Source: Phycisphaerae bacterium
GTDB lineage: Bacteria > Planctomycetota > Phycisphaerae > Phycisphaerales > SM1A02
Length of the DNA stretch: 63,123 nt
Direction: 5' to 3'
Assembly: GCA_016873275.1 (NCBI GenBank)
Contig: VGXO01000011.1
Coordinates: forward strand, 1 to 63,123
Below the pieces are notes generated by a model. It ran no database searches. It was not told where the DNA came from and saw only the letters and a list, made by a program, of their open reading frames with translations. Below are positions 17,581 to 25,973 of this stretch, piece after piece. A program made the translations under genes and the position numbers. The stretch's first letter is position 1. The number at the start of each line of letters is the position of its first letter.

Positions 17581-17630
17581 GAGTCACCCCGGTCGAGTCA
17601 CCCCGGTCGAGTCACCCCGGTCGAGTCACC
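17581..17630 (+). repeat. 14-bp direct repeat upstream of leucine-type dehydrogenase
   Basis: The unit GAGTCACCCCGGTC occurs three times exactly (17581, 17595, 17609) with a fourth 8-base partial to 17630. The block ends at the base before TTGGAG, the ribosome-binding sequence of the next gene. One turn and a third per unit would place bound proteins on different DNA faces, so slippage expansion is as plausible as a regulator array. Confidence 0.9.
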
Positions 17631-17642
17631 TTGGAGCCAGAG

Positions 17643-18713
17643 ATGGACATCCTCAAGCTGATGCAGGTGCACGGTCACGAGTTGGTCGGGTTCCACCAGG
17701 ACCCGGCGACCGGCCTCCGCGCGATCATCGCCGTGCACTCGACGGTGCTCGGGAACGCCCTCGGCGGCACCCGACGCTGGGCGTACGCCTCGACCGACGA
17801 GGCGGTCACCGACGTGCTGCGGCTCTCCGAGGGGATGACCTACAAGGCGGCGGCCGCGGACCTTCCGATGGGCGGCGGCAAGAGCGTGATCATCCTCGAC
17901 AAGCCCGGGCAGCAGCCGACCGAGGCGGAGGGTCGGGCGATGGGCCGCTTCGTCGAGACGTTCCGCGGCACGTACATCGCCGCGGAGGACGTCGGGGTCA
18001 GCCCGCAGTTCTGCGACTGGATGGCGATGGAGACCCGCCACATCATGGGCGGCGAGAACGTCTCGACCGGCGGCGACCCGTCGCCCTTCACGGCGCGGGG
18101 CGTGTTCAACTCGATGAAGGCGTGCCTCGCCCACGCGGGCATGAGCGACTTCCCCTCGCTCACCATCGGCGTCCAGGGCTGCGGCGCGACCGGCTTCAAG
18201 CTCGCGAAGCTCTGCCGCGAGGCGGGCGCGGCGGTGATCGTCACCGACGTGCACGTGCCCTCGATGAAGCGGTGCGTCGAGGAGCTTGGCTGCATGGCGG
18301 TCGGCAACGACCGGAACCTCTTCCACGAGAAGCTCGACATCCTCGCCCCCTGCGCCCTCGGCGCGGTGCTCGGTCCCGAGACGATCCCGCACCTCCGCTG
18401 CCGCATCATCTGCGGCACCGCGAACAACATGCTCGTCGACCCGGTCCGCGACGGTCGGGTGCTCCAGCAGCGTGGGATCATCTACTCGCCGGACTTCATC
18501 GCGAACGCGGGCGGGCTCATCCGCCTCGCCGGTCTCTACCTCGGCATGACCGAGTCGCAGATCGACGCGAAGGTCGCGGGCATCGAGCAAACCACCTCGG
18601 AGGTCCTCCGCGAGGCGGCGACGCGTCCCTCGACCGCCGAGGCCGCCATCGAGTACGCGAAGCGCCGCATCCAGCGACCGAAGGCGAAGGCGGCGGCGGC
18701 GACCCGCGGATGA
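17643..18713 (+). CDS. Leucine/valine/phenylalanine-type amino acid dehydrogenase
   Basis: The 356-residue NAD-dependent enzyme deaminates a branched-chain or aromatic amino acid to its 2-oxo acid. It has 'GGTRRWAYASTDEAVTDVLRLSEGMTYKAAAADLPMGGGK' features, split here into the substrate glycine-rich segment and the catalytic Lys of LPMGGGK, then 'EDVGVSPQFCDWM', 'STGGDPSPFTARGV' and a Rossmann motif 'VQGCGATGFKLAKL'. This wording fits leucine dehydrogenases best. ATG 17643 is preferred over TTG 17631 because the GGAG at 17633 is then a ribosome site at good spacing. The GGT pseudogene begins 28 bases downstream. Confidence 0.9.
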   Translation: MDILKLMQVHGHELVGFHQDPATGLRAIIAVHSTVLGNALGGTRRWAYASTDEAVTDVLRLSEGMTYKAAAADLPMGGGKSVIILDKPGQQPTEAEGRAMGRFVETFRGTYIAAEDVGVSPQFCDWMAMETRHIMGGENVSTGGDPSPFTARGVFNSMKACLAHAGMSDFPSLTIGVQGCGATGFKLAKLCREAGAAVIVTDVHVPSMKRCVEELGCMAVGNDRNLFHEKLDILAPCALGAVLGPETIPHLRCRIICGTANNMLVDPVRDGRVLQQRGIIYSPDFIANAGGLIRLAGLYLGMTESQIDAKVAGIEQTTSEVLREAATRPSTAEAAIEYAKRRIQRPKAKAAAATRG

Positions 18714-18741
18714 TCTCGTCGGCGGTCGCGGAGGTGACGCC

Positions 18742-20351
18742 GTGAGCGCGCCCTTCGGATGGGCGCTCCAGCACTCCTCTCGGCGCGAGCCGGTCGTCGG
18801 GCGGGAGATCGTCGCGACGAGCGTGCCCGTCGCCGCGAGCGCGGGATGGTCGATCCTCGCGCGGGCGGCACCGCCGCGGACGCCGCCGTCGCGACGGCGG
18901 CGTGCATGACCGTCGTCGAGCCGACCACCAACGGGCTCGGCGGCGACGCGTTCGCGCTCGCGTGGGACGGCGCCAAGGTCCATGGCTTCAACGGCTCCGG
19001 GCGGAGTCCGCGGGCGCTCGACGTCGCGGCGTTCGCCGGCATGAAGCGCATGCCGACCGCGGGCTGGCTCCCGGTGACCGTGCCGGGACAGGTCGCCTTG
19101 TGGGTCGATCTGTGGCGCCGGCACGGTCGGCTTCCCTTCGCGGAGGTGCTTGCCCCCGCGATCCGGCTCGCGAGGGAGGGATTCCTCCTGAGTCCGCAGA
19201 CCGCGGCGCTCTGGAAGCGGGCGGCACGGACGCTCTCGGCGCGACCCGACTGGAGCGCGACGTTCCTCTTCGACGGACGACCGCCCGAGGTCGGCGCGCT
19301 CGTCAGGCTGCCGGGACACGCCCGCACGCTCGAGGCGATCGCGGCGAGCGAGGGCGGGGCGTTCTATCGCGGCGAGATCGCCGAGGCGATCGAGCGGGCG
19401 GCGAGGTCCGAGGGCGGGTTCATGCGGGCGGAGGACCTCGCGGCGCACGGGACGCTCGAGGTCGAGCCGATCTCGGTCGAGTACCGCGGGGCGAGGCTTC
19501 ATGAGATCCCCCCCAACGGGCAGGGACTCGCGGCGCTGGTCGCGCTGGGCGTGCTGCGCCACTTCGACCTCGCCGGACTCGATCCGGACTGCCCGGACGT
19601 GCTGCACCTCCAGATCGAGGCGGTGAAGCTCGGCTTCGCCGACGCCCACCGCCACGTGGCGGATCCGCGGTTCGTCGACCGTCCGCCCGCGGAGCTCCTC
19701 GCCGAGGACCGGCTCCGCTAGCTCGCCGCGCGGATCGATCCGGCGCGGGCGCAGGCGTTCGATGCCGGCGTGCCCAAGCCGGGCGGCACGATCCTCCTCT
19801 GCACCGCGGACCGCGAGGGGCGCTGCGTCTCCCTCATCCAGAGCAACTACACCGGCTTCGGCTCGGGCGTGGTGATCCCCGAGTGGGGGATCGCGATGCA
19901 GAACCGAGGCGCCTGCTTCCACCTCGAGCCGGGTCATCCCAACTCGATCGCCCCCGACAAGCGTCCCTACCACACGATCATCCCGGCGCTCTCGACGCCG
20001 GCGGACGCGTCGGTGCCCGCAAGCGATGGGCTCATGGCGTTCGGCATCATGGGCGGCTTCATGCAGCCGCAGGCGCACGTGCAGTACGTGCTGCGCACGG
20101 TGCTCCACGGGCAGAATCCGCAGGCCGCACTCGCCGCCCCGCGCTGGCAGTGGATGAAGGCACGCGAACTGCAGCTCGAGCCCGGCTGGCCCGCCGCCAC
20201 CGTCGACGGCCTGCGCGCCCGCGGCCACCAGGTGACGGTCGCCGCTGAGAAGTCGGTGACCTTCGGCCGCGGCCAGGCCATCATGAGATTGGACGGCGCG
20301 TGGTGCGGCGCCAGCGACCTGCGCGGGGATGGGTGTGCGGCGGGGCGCTGA
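18742..20351 (+). pseudogene. Gamma-glutamyltransferase-family pseudogene, 5' part joined to a foreign 3' end
   Basis: GTG 18742 has a strong ribosome site (GGAGGTGA). The first frame reads 'REPVVGREIVATSVPVAASAGW', then a one-base loss in the GCGCGGGCGG run at 18862-18866 shifts it, and the family text resumes in another frame ('GGTAADAAVATAAC...EPTTNGLGGDAFAL'). At 19719-19721 a TAG replaces the codon between 'EDRLR' and 'LAARIDPARAQAFDAG', after which the same frame continues through the nucleophile region 'PGGTILL...SLIQSNYTGFGSG'. From 20074 onward the sequence changes in style and encodes a different GGT C-terminus. The displaced original 3' end lies at 23889-24200. The family cleaves gamma-glutamyl bonds in the periplasm; this copy cannot be made intact. 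Confidence 0.85.
20040..20073 (+). repeat. 34-bp direct repeat, left copy bounding the foreign segment
   Basis: These 34 bases, encoding the GGT motif F-G-I-M-G-G-F-M-Q-P-Q, are identical to 23889-23922. The bases immediately outside the two copies differ on both sides. The copies are 3,849 bp apart and mark where host-like and foreign-like sequence meet. Confidence 0.95.
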
Positions 20352-20369
20352 CCAGCCCCGACCGACCGC

Positions 20370-21152
20370 TCAGCGCCCCCGCCTCCGCCGCCCCGTTACC
20401 CCCGCCAGCGCAAGCAGCGCCGCCGCCCCGGGCGCCGGCACCACGATGCCCGACCATGAACCGTCGAATACCGCGGTGCTGTTGGCCGAGAGCGAGAAGG
20501 TCATCATGTAGCCGATGGTGCTCACGTTCGGGCCGCCCGGGATCGCGCCCGTGTACGTGTTGCCGGACGGCCCGATGGTCGTCGTGGTCGTCGTGCTGGG
20601 GACCGAAGGGTTGTTGAAGGACACCCCGCTGCCGTTGATCATGCCGTAGAGCATGGAGGGAACGAGGCCGACGAGCGACGCGACGCCTCCCTGGTTCGAC
20701 GTCAGGGTCCCCTGCAGGAGCGAGCCCCACTCGATCGAGGTGACGCCCGGCGTCAATTGCACGGGCGAGGCGAACGTGACCAGGATCTGGAACGAGCGCG
20801 TCGAGCCGCTGGTGTTGGCGACGGTGAAGTTCGTGGAGATCGACGGCCTGTCGGGGAGGATGGCGGTGTCGGCGCCGGTCAGGGCCCAGCTGACCGACCA
20901 CTCGCCGCTCGTGGCCGACGAGACTGAGCCGTTGTAGGTGTAGAGGCCGGGGCTCCCGGGGATGCCCGAGGTCGAGGTCACCGTCTGCGTCGCTTCGCCG
21001 ACCGTGCTGACGGCGACGGACAGCTGCGGAGAGGTGGTGCCCGCGAGCACGGCGGGCGAGACGAACGCCGCCACGGCCACGGCGCCGATGGCTGCCACGG
21101 TCGTACGGCGGGGGATCAAGATCAGACGCGGCGGGGACGACACGAAGCTCAC
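20370..21152 (-). CDS. Exported VPAPGA-type C-terminal sorting protein (island copy)
   Basis: The 260-residue protein starts at GTG 21152, preceded by GAGGAG at good spacing. A signal peptide (about 15-38, ending 'VSPAVLAG') leads into a beta-rich domain: 'LYTYNGSVSSATSGEWSVSW', 'ISTNFTVANTSGSTRSFQI' and a Thr run of six. The end is 'VPAPGAAALLALAGV' plus arginines. The domain order (YxY-x-GS, GxWSxSW-like, NxSGxxRxF, beta strand) is shared with the proteins at 44873 and 45925, so they are paralogues or transferred homologues. No catalytic residues can be picked out. A surface or matrix role is inference. Confidence 0.8.
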   Translation of the reverse strand: MSFVSSPPRLILIPRRTTVAAIGAVAVAAFVSPAVLAGTTSPQLSVAVSTVGEATQTVTSTSGIPGSPGLYTYNGSVSSATSGEWSVSWALTGADTAILPDRPSISTNFTVANTSGSTRSFQILVTFASPVQLTPGVTSIEWGSLLQGTLTSNQGGVASLVGLVPSMLYGMINGSGVSFNNPSVPSTTTTTTIGPSGNTYTGAIPGGPNVSTIGYMMTFSLSANSTAVFDGSWSGIVVPAPGAAALLALAGVTGRRRRGR

Positions 21153-21351
21153 TCGACGCTCCTCGGGCGCGCTGCCCGATCAACGACCGCCCTGGACAGG
21201 CGGACCGACACCCGCCGAGGCCTGTCGGCGCGCAGCCCTGTTCCCGAAAAACGGACCCCCGAAACCCAGGCCCAGGGCCTGGAAACAGAGAAGATGGCAG
21301 CACTTCGATGAAAGTCCAGCCCGCCGACGCCGGAATCCGGTTGATCCCGGG

Positions 21352-21380
21352 TCCGGGCTGGCGACTCGCCAAAGCCCGGA
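21352..21380. repeat. Perfect inverted repeat in the island
   Basis: TCCGGGCT (21352-21359) pairs with AGCCCGGA (21373-21380), with an inner GGCG/CGCC extension. It lies in the 283-base gene-free gap between the VPAPGA gene and the remnant ORF. It could be a transcription terminator between divergent genes or an end structure of a lost element. I see no gene in this gap. Confidence 0.6.
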
Positions 21381-21435
21381 CGACCTGCTGGGCCGAAGCC
21401 CCAGCACGATCCGAAGCAGCCGGTAGCTCGAGGAC

Positions 21436-22155
21436 ATGCGGACCGCGTGGAACCGGCTCCGCGACGCGATCATCCCGCACTACATCGCCCAGCGGCCCGG
21501 CTCGCGGCCGTTCGCGTGCTACATGTTCGGCGAGATCCCGGCCCCGCACCTGCGGCACGAGGTTCCCGAACACGTGCAGGGACTCGAGATCGGCGGCACG
21601 ACCTGGTTCCCGAAGTGGTACTACCTCGGGACCGCCACCGGCCACGCAGGCCACTACCGCGCCGGCACCGACTACGGCGAGTTCCGCCACCTCGTCGACT
21701 TCGGACTCCTCGACCGCGACGAGATCTGCCGCGCCGAGCCCGACGTCGACGACCGCGAGTACGAACCGGCCCGGCCATGCGGGACTACGAAACGCTCGCG
21801 TGAGGTCGACCACGCCAAAGTTCCTGCGGGCCCGATCACGCGTACAAACGATCGCACCGCAGGCGGCACCGCCACGTTCAACCGGTCGCCCGCGGCCATG
21901 GCGAAGATCGCCGAAGACTTCCCGCTCGCGTGCCCTGCCTGCGGTGGCGACATCCGGCTCATCGCCTTCATCACCGACCCGGCCCCGATCCGGAAGATCC
22001 TGCTCCATCTAGGTGAACCGCTCGAACCGCCACCGCTCGCGCCGGCCCGGGGTCCGCCGACGAGTTGGTCCGAACTCATGCAGGTGCATGACGACCGCGA
22101 CGTGATCCAAGCGTCGCCTGATGACCTGCCGGCGATCGACATCCGAACCCTCTGA
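21436..22155 (+). pseudogene. Chimeric remnant: phage-type hypothetical N-part and IS91-family transposase C-terminal tail
   Basis: The open frame of 239 residues is two unrelated pieces. Residues 1-115 ('WNRLRDAIIPHYIAQRPGSRPFACYMF') resemble short hypothetical proteins of prophages that begin W-x-x-L-R and contain RPGxRP. Residues from about 150 ('AKIAEDFPLACPACGG', 'DIRLIAFITDPAPIRKILLH', 'GEPLEPPPLAPARGPP') match the conserved C-terminal tail of IS91-type Y2 transposases, including the CxxC pair. The catalytic HUH and tyrosine region of the transposase is missing, so it is a dead fragment. I do not think the fused protein is a real product. Confidence 0.65.
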
Positions 22156-22614
22156 ACCATTCCGACCGCGGTCGGATTCGTGACGCATTTGCGCGCCGGC
22201 TGAAAATCACCCCGCAATCCCGCTCCATCCCTGCCTGACGGAGCCTCGTCAGGCTCCACCATCGGGTCAGTGGAGGCCAAACTCCCAGTCACTGGCCAAC
22301 ATTGCCCCGGCTATCGCTTGCGAAAGTGCCGTCGACCGCCCTGTCCTTGCTTGTCCGGCAGCACCCGCTGCATCTGGACCCCTGCCAGGGCCGCAAGAAA
22401 ATTGGACATGAACACGAGCGCGGCGAACTTCAGAGCGGACATGAGTTGGCGTCCGGGTGCGCCGCGGAGAAACCGCCAGCCTGCCCCGCCCTTCACGCCA
22501 CGGCGATTGACAGAACGAATGTTGCACTCACCTCGACAGCTTCCGCCTGGTGGGGTAGTCTCCGACCAAGTCGTCATGGCAGCCCACCACCTCCCAGAGC
22601 GAGATCTCATAAAG
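22156..22614. other. Gene-free stretch in the island
   Basis: No convincing gene is present in these 459 bases, although a frame upstream of the hydrolase is open from 22270 with no family resemblance. A hairpin GGAGCCT/AGGCTCC with a CGTC loop lies at 22240-22257, 85 bases after the IS91-type tail. It is in the position expected for the downstream end of such an element, but I cannot recognise an oriIS sequence. Confidence 0.5.
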
Positions 22615-23658
22615 ATGCGGAATTTGATCATCTGTGCGCTCGTCATCAGCGCCATCGCCTCGGCCACGGCGGCGTGGGCGTGCACCCGATGCGTCTATCT
22701 CGGCTTGGATGGCACGGTCGTCGTGGGCCGATCACTCGACTGGGAGGAGGATCCTGGCTCCGAGATTTGGGTATTCCCGAGAGGCCTGACCCGCAATGGC
22801 GCCGCGGGGCCACGGTCGCTCGAGTGGACGAGTCGGTTCGGATCGGTCGTGGTGTCGTTTTACGGGGTCGCTGTCCTCGACGGCATCAACGAAAAGGGAC
22901 TCGTGGCCAACACGCTCTATCTTGTCGAGAGCGATTACGGCAGGCCGGTGCCGGGCCGGCCCGTGATGTCCATCGGCTGCTGGACCCAGTACGTGCTCGA
23001 CTCGTTCGCAACCGTCAAGGAGGCCGTCGCGAGCCTCGAGAAGGAGCCCTTCACGATCATCGCACCCACGCTGCCCAACGGCGCTCCGGCGGTTGGACAC
23101 ATGGCGATCTCTGATCCCTCGGGCGACTCGGCGATTCTCGAATACGTGAGGGGCAAACTCGTCATCCATCACGGCAGGCAGTATCAGGTGATGACCAACT
23201 CCCCGGCATTTGACGAGCAGTTGGCGCTCGATGCCTACTGGCGCGAGATCGGTGGCCTGACGATGCTGCCCGGCACGAATCGGGCGGCCGATCGCTTCGT
23301 CCGGGGGACGTTCTACGTCAAAAGCCTGCCGCAGACGGCCGACTCAAAGCGGGCGGTCGCCCAGATGTTCAGCGTGATTCGCGGCGTCTCGGTGCCGCTG
23401 GGGTTCACCGTGCCCGGCAAACCCAACATCGCCAGCACCGTCTGGCGCACTGCTTACGATCAGAAGAATCTAGTGCTGTATTTCGACTCGGCGACGAGTC
23501 CGAGTGTGTTCTGGTTGAGGATCGGCGATCTCGCGCTCGCTCCCGGATCGTCCGTACAGAGGCTGCCGCTCGCCGACGGACAGACCTACGGCGGCAACGC
23601 CCAGGCCGCACTCCGGCCCGCGGAGCCGTTCGCTTTTCTCCCGGCCAAGGCCGACTGA
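22615..23658 (+). CDS. Secreted linear amide C-N hydrolase (choloylglycine hydrolase / penicillin V acylase family)
   Basis: This Ntn hydrolase cleaves a linear amide such as a bile salt, penicillin V or N-acyl-homoserine lactone. From ATG 22615 a signal peptide (1-22, 'ICALVISAIASATAAWA') would be removed to expose Cys23 as the N-terminal nucleophile in CTRCVYLG. Arg39 and Asp42 in GRSLDW, Asn99 in VANTLYL and Asn195 in MTNSPAFD match the catalytic and oxyanion positions. Length 347 is normal. The long upstream extension from 22270 would bury the signal peptide and is rejected. Its codon style is foreign to the surroundings. Substrate is unknown; quenching of acyl signals or beta-lactam cleavage are both possible. 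Confidence 0.88.
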   Translation: MRNLIICALVISAIASATAAWACTRCVYLGLDGTVVVGRSLDWEEDPGSEIWVFPRGLTRNGAAGPRSLEWTSRFGSVVVSFYGVAVLDGINEKGLVANTLYLVESDYGRPVPGRPVMSIGCWTQYVLDSFATVKEAVASLEKEPFTIIAPTLPNGAPAVGHMAISDPSGDSAILEYVRGKLVIHHGRQYQVMTNSPAFDEQLALDAYWREIGGLTMLPGTNRAADRFVRGTFYVKSLPQTADSKRAVAQMFSVIRGVSVPLGFTVPGKPNIASTVWRTAYDQKNLVLYFDSATSPSVFWLRIGDLALAPGSSVQRLPLADGQTYGGNAQAALRPAEPFAFLPAKAD

Positions 23659-23888
23659 ACGCGGGTGGCACTCGGACGCGGAACTTGAGTCTGGATCGCG
23701 CCGTGTTGGTCATCCGAAGCGCCGGCATGCGGCCGGCGATCTGCTTCGCGAGCGGGTGAGCACGTCGGTGTAGAGCCAATGCCCGGTCAACGGCTCGTCC
23801 TCAACGGTCTTCCGGCCGATGAGCGACTCGTGAGCCTCGGGAGGAGCGGCCCGGCCGGAGCGGGTTTCTTGAAGCGCACCGCAGCCCC

Positions 23889-24200
23889 TTCGGCATCATG
23901 GGCGGCTTCATGCAGCCGCAGGGTCACGTGCAGGTCTTCTCGCGGGTCCGCGACCACCGGTGGAACCCGCAGGCGGCGCTCGACGCGCCTCGCTTCCAGT
24001 GGACGCGCGACCTCGAGGTCTCGATCGAGCCCGGCTTCTCGGAGGTCCTCTACGCGGATCTCGAGCGGCGTGGTCATCGCGTGACGCGTGCCGAGGAGCG
24101 GTCGATCACCTTCGGTCGAGGTCAGGCGATCCACGCCCTCCCCGCCGGCTGGTGCGCTGGCAGCGATCCTCGCGCCGATGGGCAGGCGGTCGCCGGCTAG
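23889..24200 (+). pseudogene. Displaced 3' end of the host gamma-glutamyltransferase gene
   Basis: After the right copy of the 34-bp repeat, 92 codons encode a GGT C-terminus ('NPQAALDAPRFQW', 'SITFGRGQAI', 'GWCAGSDPRADG') ending in TAG. It aligns without gaps with the foreign C-terminus at 20074-20351; by my count 46 of 92 residues agree. Its GGTC/CGAG-rich wording matches the flanking chromosome, so it is taken as the original end of the gene begun at 18742. The 230 bases before it (23659-23888) hold nothing recognisable and no GGT 5' sequence. Confidence 0.85.
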
Positions 24201-24390
24201 CCAGACCCCCCAAGGTCGGTCGCGTTCGCCGGAAGTTCCCGAAGGAACCACGCCCCCGCGGACCGATGTCGCCATGCATGAGGGGCGACCCCGCGAGGAC
24301 GCTGAGGCGATCGAGCGCGACGTCGTCGCTGGTCGCGAAGGTCGCGCCCCCGGTCCCGAGGGCTGCGACGATCGAACGGATGGTGGCGCC

Positions 24391-25842
24391 ATGAAGGACC
24401 GTCTCGCCCGCTGGACCTCGGTCGGAATCGTCGCGGGGACCCTCGTCCTCGTGGCGAGCGTCGGTCCCGAGCTCGTGCGGGCGGGATCAAGCGAGCCGCA
24501 GGATGGGCTCGACCGCCTCCGAACACGGCTGGGCTCCTTCACGCCGACCGGTCGGGGCGTGAGCGTGCTTCAGGTCGAGGCAGGGGGCGAGGGACCTGGG
24601 GAGTGGACGCTCGGAGCCCTCGAGGGCTTCCGGGAGCTGTCGATCGAGCCGGTGGGACCCCGCTCCGCGCCCGCGGGTCACGCGGCGATGGTCGCGCAGG
24701 CGATGCTCTCGCTCGCGCCGGGGATCGAGCGGATCTACACCGGCAGCAGCCGATGGTTCCTCGTCGAGGTGCTGCAGGCGATGCAGGCCGCGCCGCCCCG
24801 TCCGCTGCCTCCTGGAGCGAGCATCGTGATGTGCGCGTGGGTCGGCAGCGCCGCGGCGGGAGACGTCGATGCCCTCCGCCGCATCGACTTCATGGTCAAT
24901 CAGGCGCCGTTCACGCTCGTCGCCGGCATGAAGCCGGGCAGCCAGCTCATGGGCTCCGCCTACAACGGAATCAGCGTCGGGGGTGCGGGAGCCTCCGCGG
25001 GTCAGGGAACCTCGAAGGACCTGGACGGCCCCGGGCGCTGCAAGCCTGACCTCGTGACTGGCGAGGGTGCCGCCAGTCCGGCGACGGGTCGGGTCGCGGG
25101 CGGCGTGGCGCTCCTCTTGGATGCGGCGGGTCGTCTTCCCCGTCTTCGGAAGGTCCAGGACTCCCGACGCCCCGAGGTGCTGAAGGCGGCGTTGCTCGCA
25201 GGCGCGGTCCGCGAGCGAGGCTGGACGAACCTCTCGTCGCCTCCCGATCCGCCCCCGGCTCCGCCCGCTGGCGCCCCCGCGGGCGTCGCCCCGGCGGCGA
25301 CCGAACCGGCGCTTCCTCCGGTGAGGTCGACGTCGCAGCCGCTCGACCGCGCCGTGGGCGCGGGTCGGATGGACGTCGCGAGGGCGTTCGAGGTGTTCGG
25401 CGCCGGGTCGCAGGCGTGGAGCGATCCCGACGCGTCGCTCGCGCCGAGCGGCTGGACGATGCTCTCGTGGCGCGGGTCCGATGGCGCCGAGAGGCGCGAG
25501 GAGTCCGCGCTCCTTCGGCTCGAGCAGGACGCCGGCGAGGTCGCGGTGGTCGCGTGCTGGAACCGCGTCGTCGTCGATGCGCAGACCTGGACCCTCGCCG
25601 ACGTGGACCTGCGGATCGAGCGGGTCGACGGCGGAGGCACGCTCGAGTGGGCGTCCTCGGGGAACCCCGTGAGCGAGAGCCGCGTCGACAACGTGGAGAT
25701 GATCCTTCTGCGGGACGTTCGGGCGGGCGACTACCGCATCGTCGCGACCCTCCGCGACGGCGCGCCGAGCGCGGTGGCGGTCGCATGGTTGGTTTCCGGA
25801 CCTTCCGCGCGACGCGTCGAGCCATCCTCGCCCGGCGGCTGA
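24391..25842 (+). CDS. Exported subtilisin-like (S8) protein with an atypical catalytic Asp site
   Basis: The 483-residue protein begins at ATG 24391 with a signal peptide (about 8-32, ending 'ELVRAG'). The S8 order can be followed: first strand 'GRGVSVLQVEAGG' where Asp is expected, His in 'PAGHAAMVAQAML', 'ASIVMCAW', oxyanion Asn in 'SAYNGISVGGAGAS', 'CKPDLVTGEG' and Ser in 'AASPATGRVAGGVALLL'. The Asp position reads V or E, so activity is doubtful. A Pro/Ala-rich linker and a C-terminal beta domain follow, as in secreted planctomycete proteases. It lies just downstream of the displaced GGT end, with 190 gene-free bases between. Confidence 0.7.
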   Translation: MKDRLARWTSVGIVAGTLVLVASVGPELVRAGSSEPQDGLDRLRTRLGSFTPTGRGVSVLQVEAGGEGPGEWTLGALEGFRELSIEPVGPRSAPAGHAAMVAQAMLSLAPGIERIYTGSSRWFLVEVLQAMQAAPPRPLPPGASIVMCAWVGSAAAGDVDALRRIDFMVNQAPFTLVAGMKPGSQLMGSAYNGISVGGAGASAGQGTSKDLDGPGRCKPDLVTGEGAASPATGRVAGGVALLLDAAGRLPRLRKVQDSRRPEVLKAALLAGAVRERGWTNLSSPPDPPPAPPAGAPAGVAPAATEPALPPVRSTSQPLDRAVGAGRMDVARAFEVFGAGSQAWSDPDASLAPSGWTMLSWRGSDGAERREESALLRLEQDAGEVAVVACWNRVVVDAQTWTLADVDLRIERVDGGGTLEWASSGNPVSESRVDNVEMILLRDVRAGDYRIVATLRDGAPSAVAVAWLVSGPSARRVEPSSPGG

Positions 25843-25973
25843 GAAGCGATCGCCGTTGCTACACTCCGCCCTCGCGCCGCAGGGATGAGCGGCGCGTCTC
25901 GCATCATGGAAGAAGGTCTGACCAGTCGGGACGGGACGTCGTCGCGGCGACCCCGATCCGAGGAGCGGCGATC

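Larger units (their letters stand above)
20074..23888. mobile_element. Foreign DNA segment inserted in a GGT gene
   Basis: The segment lies between two copies of a 34-bp direct repeat. Inside it GGCC words and GGC/GCC codons are visibly commoner than in the flanks, AT-richer stretches appear, and long gene-free gaps occur, unlike the tightly packed surroundings. It carries a GGT 3' end (to 20351), a VPAPGA protein (20370), a phage-like/IS91 remnant (21436-22155) and a secreted amide hydrolase (22615-23658). No complete transposase or integrase is left. Recombination at the conserved GGT motif, IS91-type rolling-circle capture or an assembly join could each explain it. Confidence 0.7.

Noticed and set aside
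17631-17642. TTG start for the leucine-type dehydrogenase
   Set aside because: The TTGGAG sequence works better as the ribosome site of ATG 17643, which also fits the family N-terminus.
22270-22614. N-terminal extension of the amide hydrolase
   Set aside because: It would place 115 unrelated residues before the signal peptide and block exposure of the nucleophile Cys.
20074-23888. Integrative element with its own integrase
   Set aside because: No integrase, att-type tRNA site or complete transposase is visible; only an IS91 tail remains.
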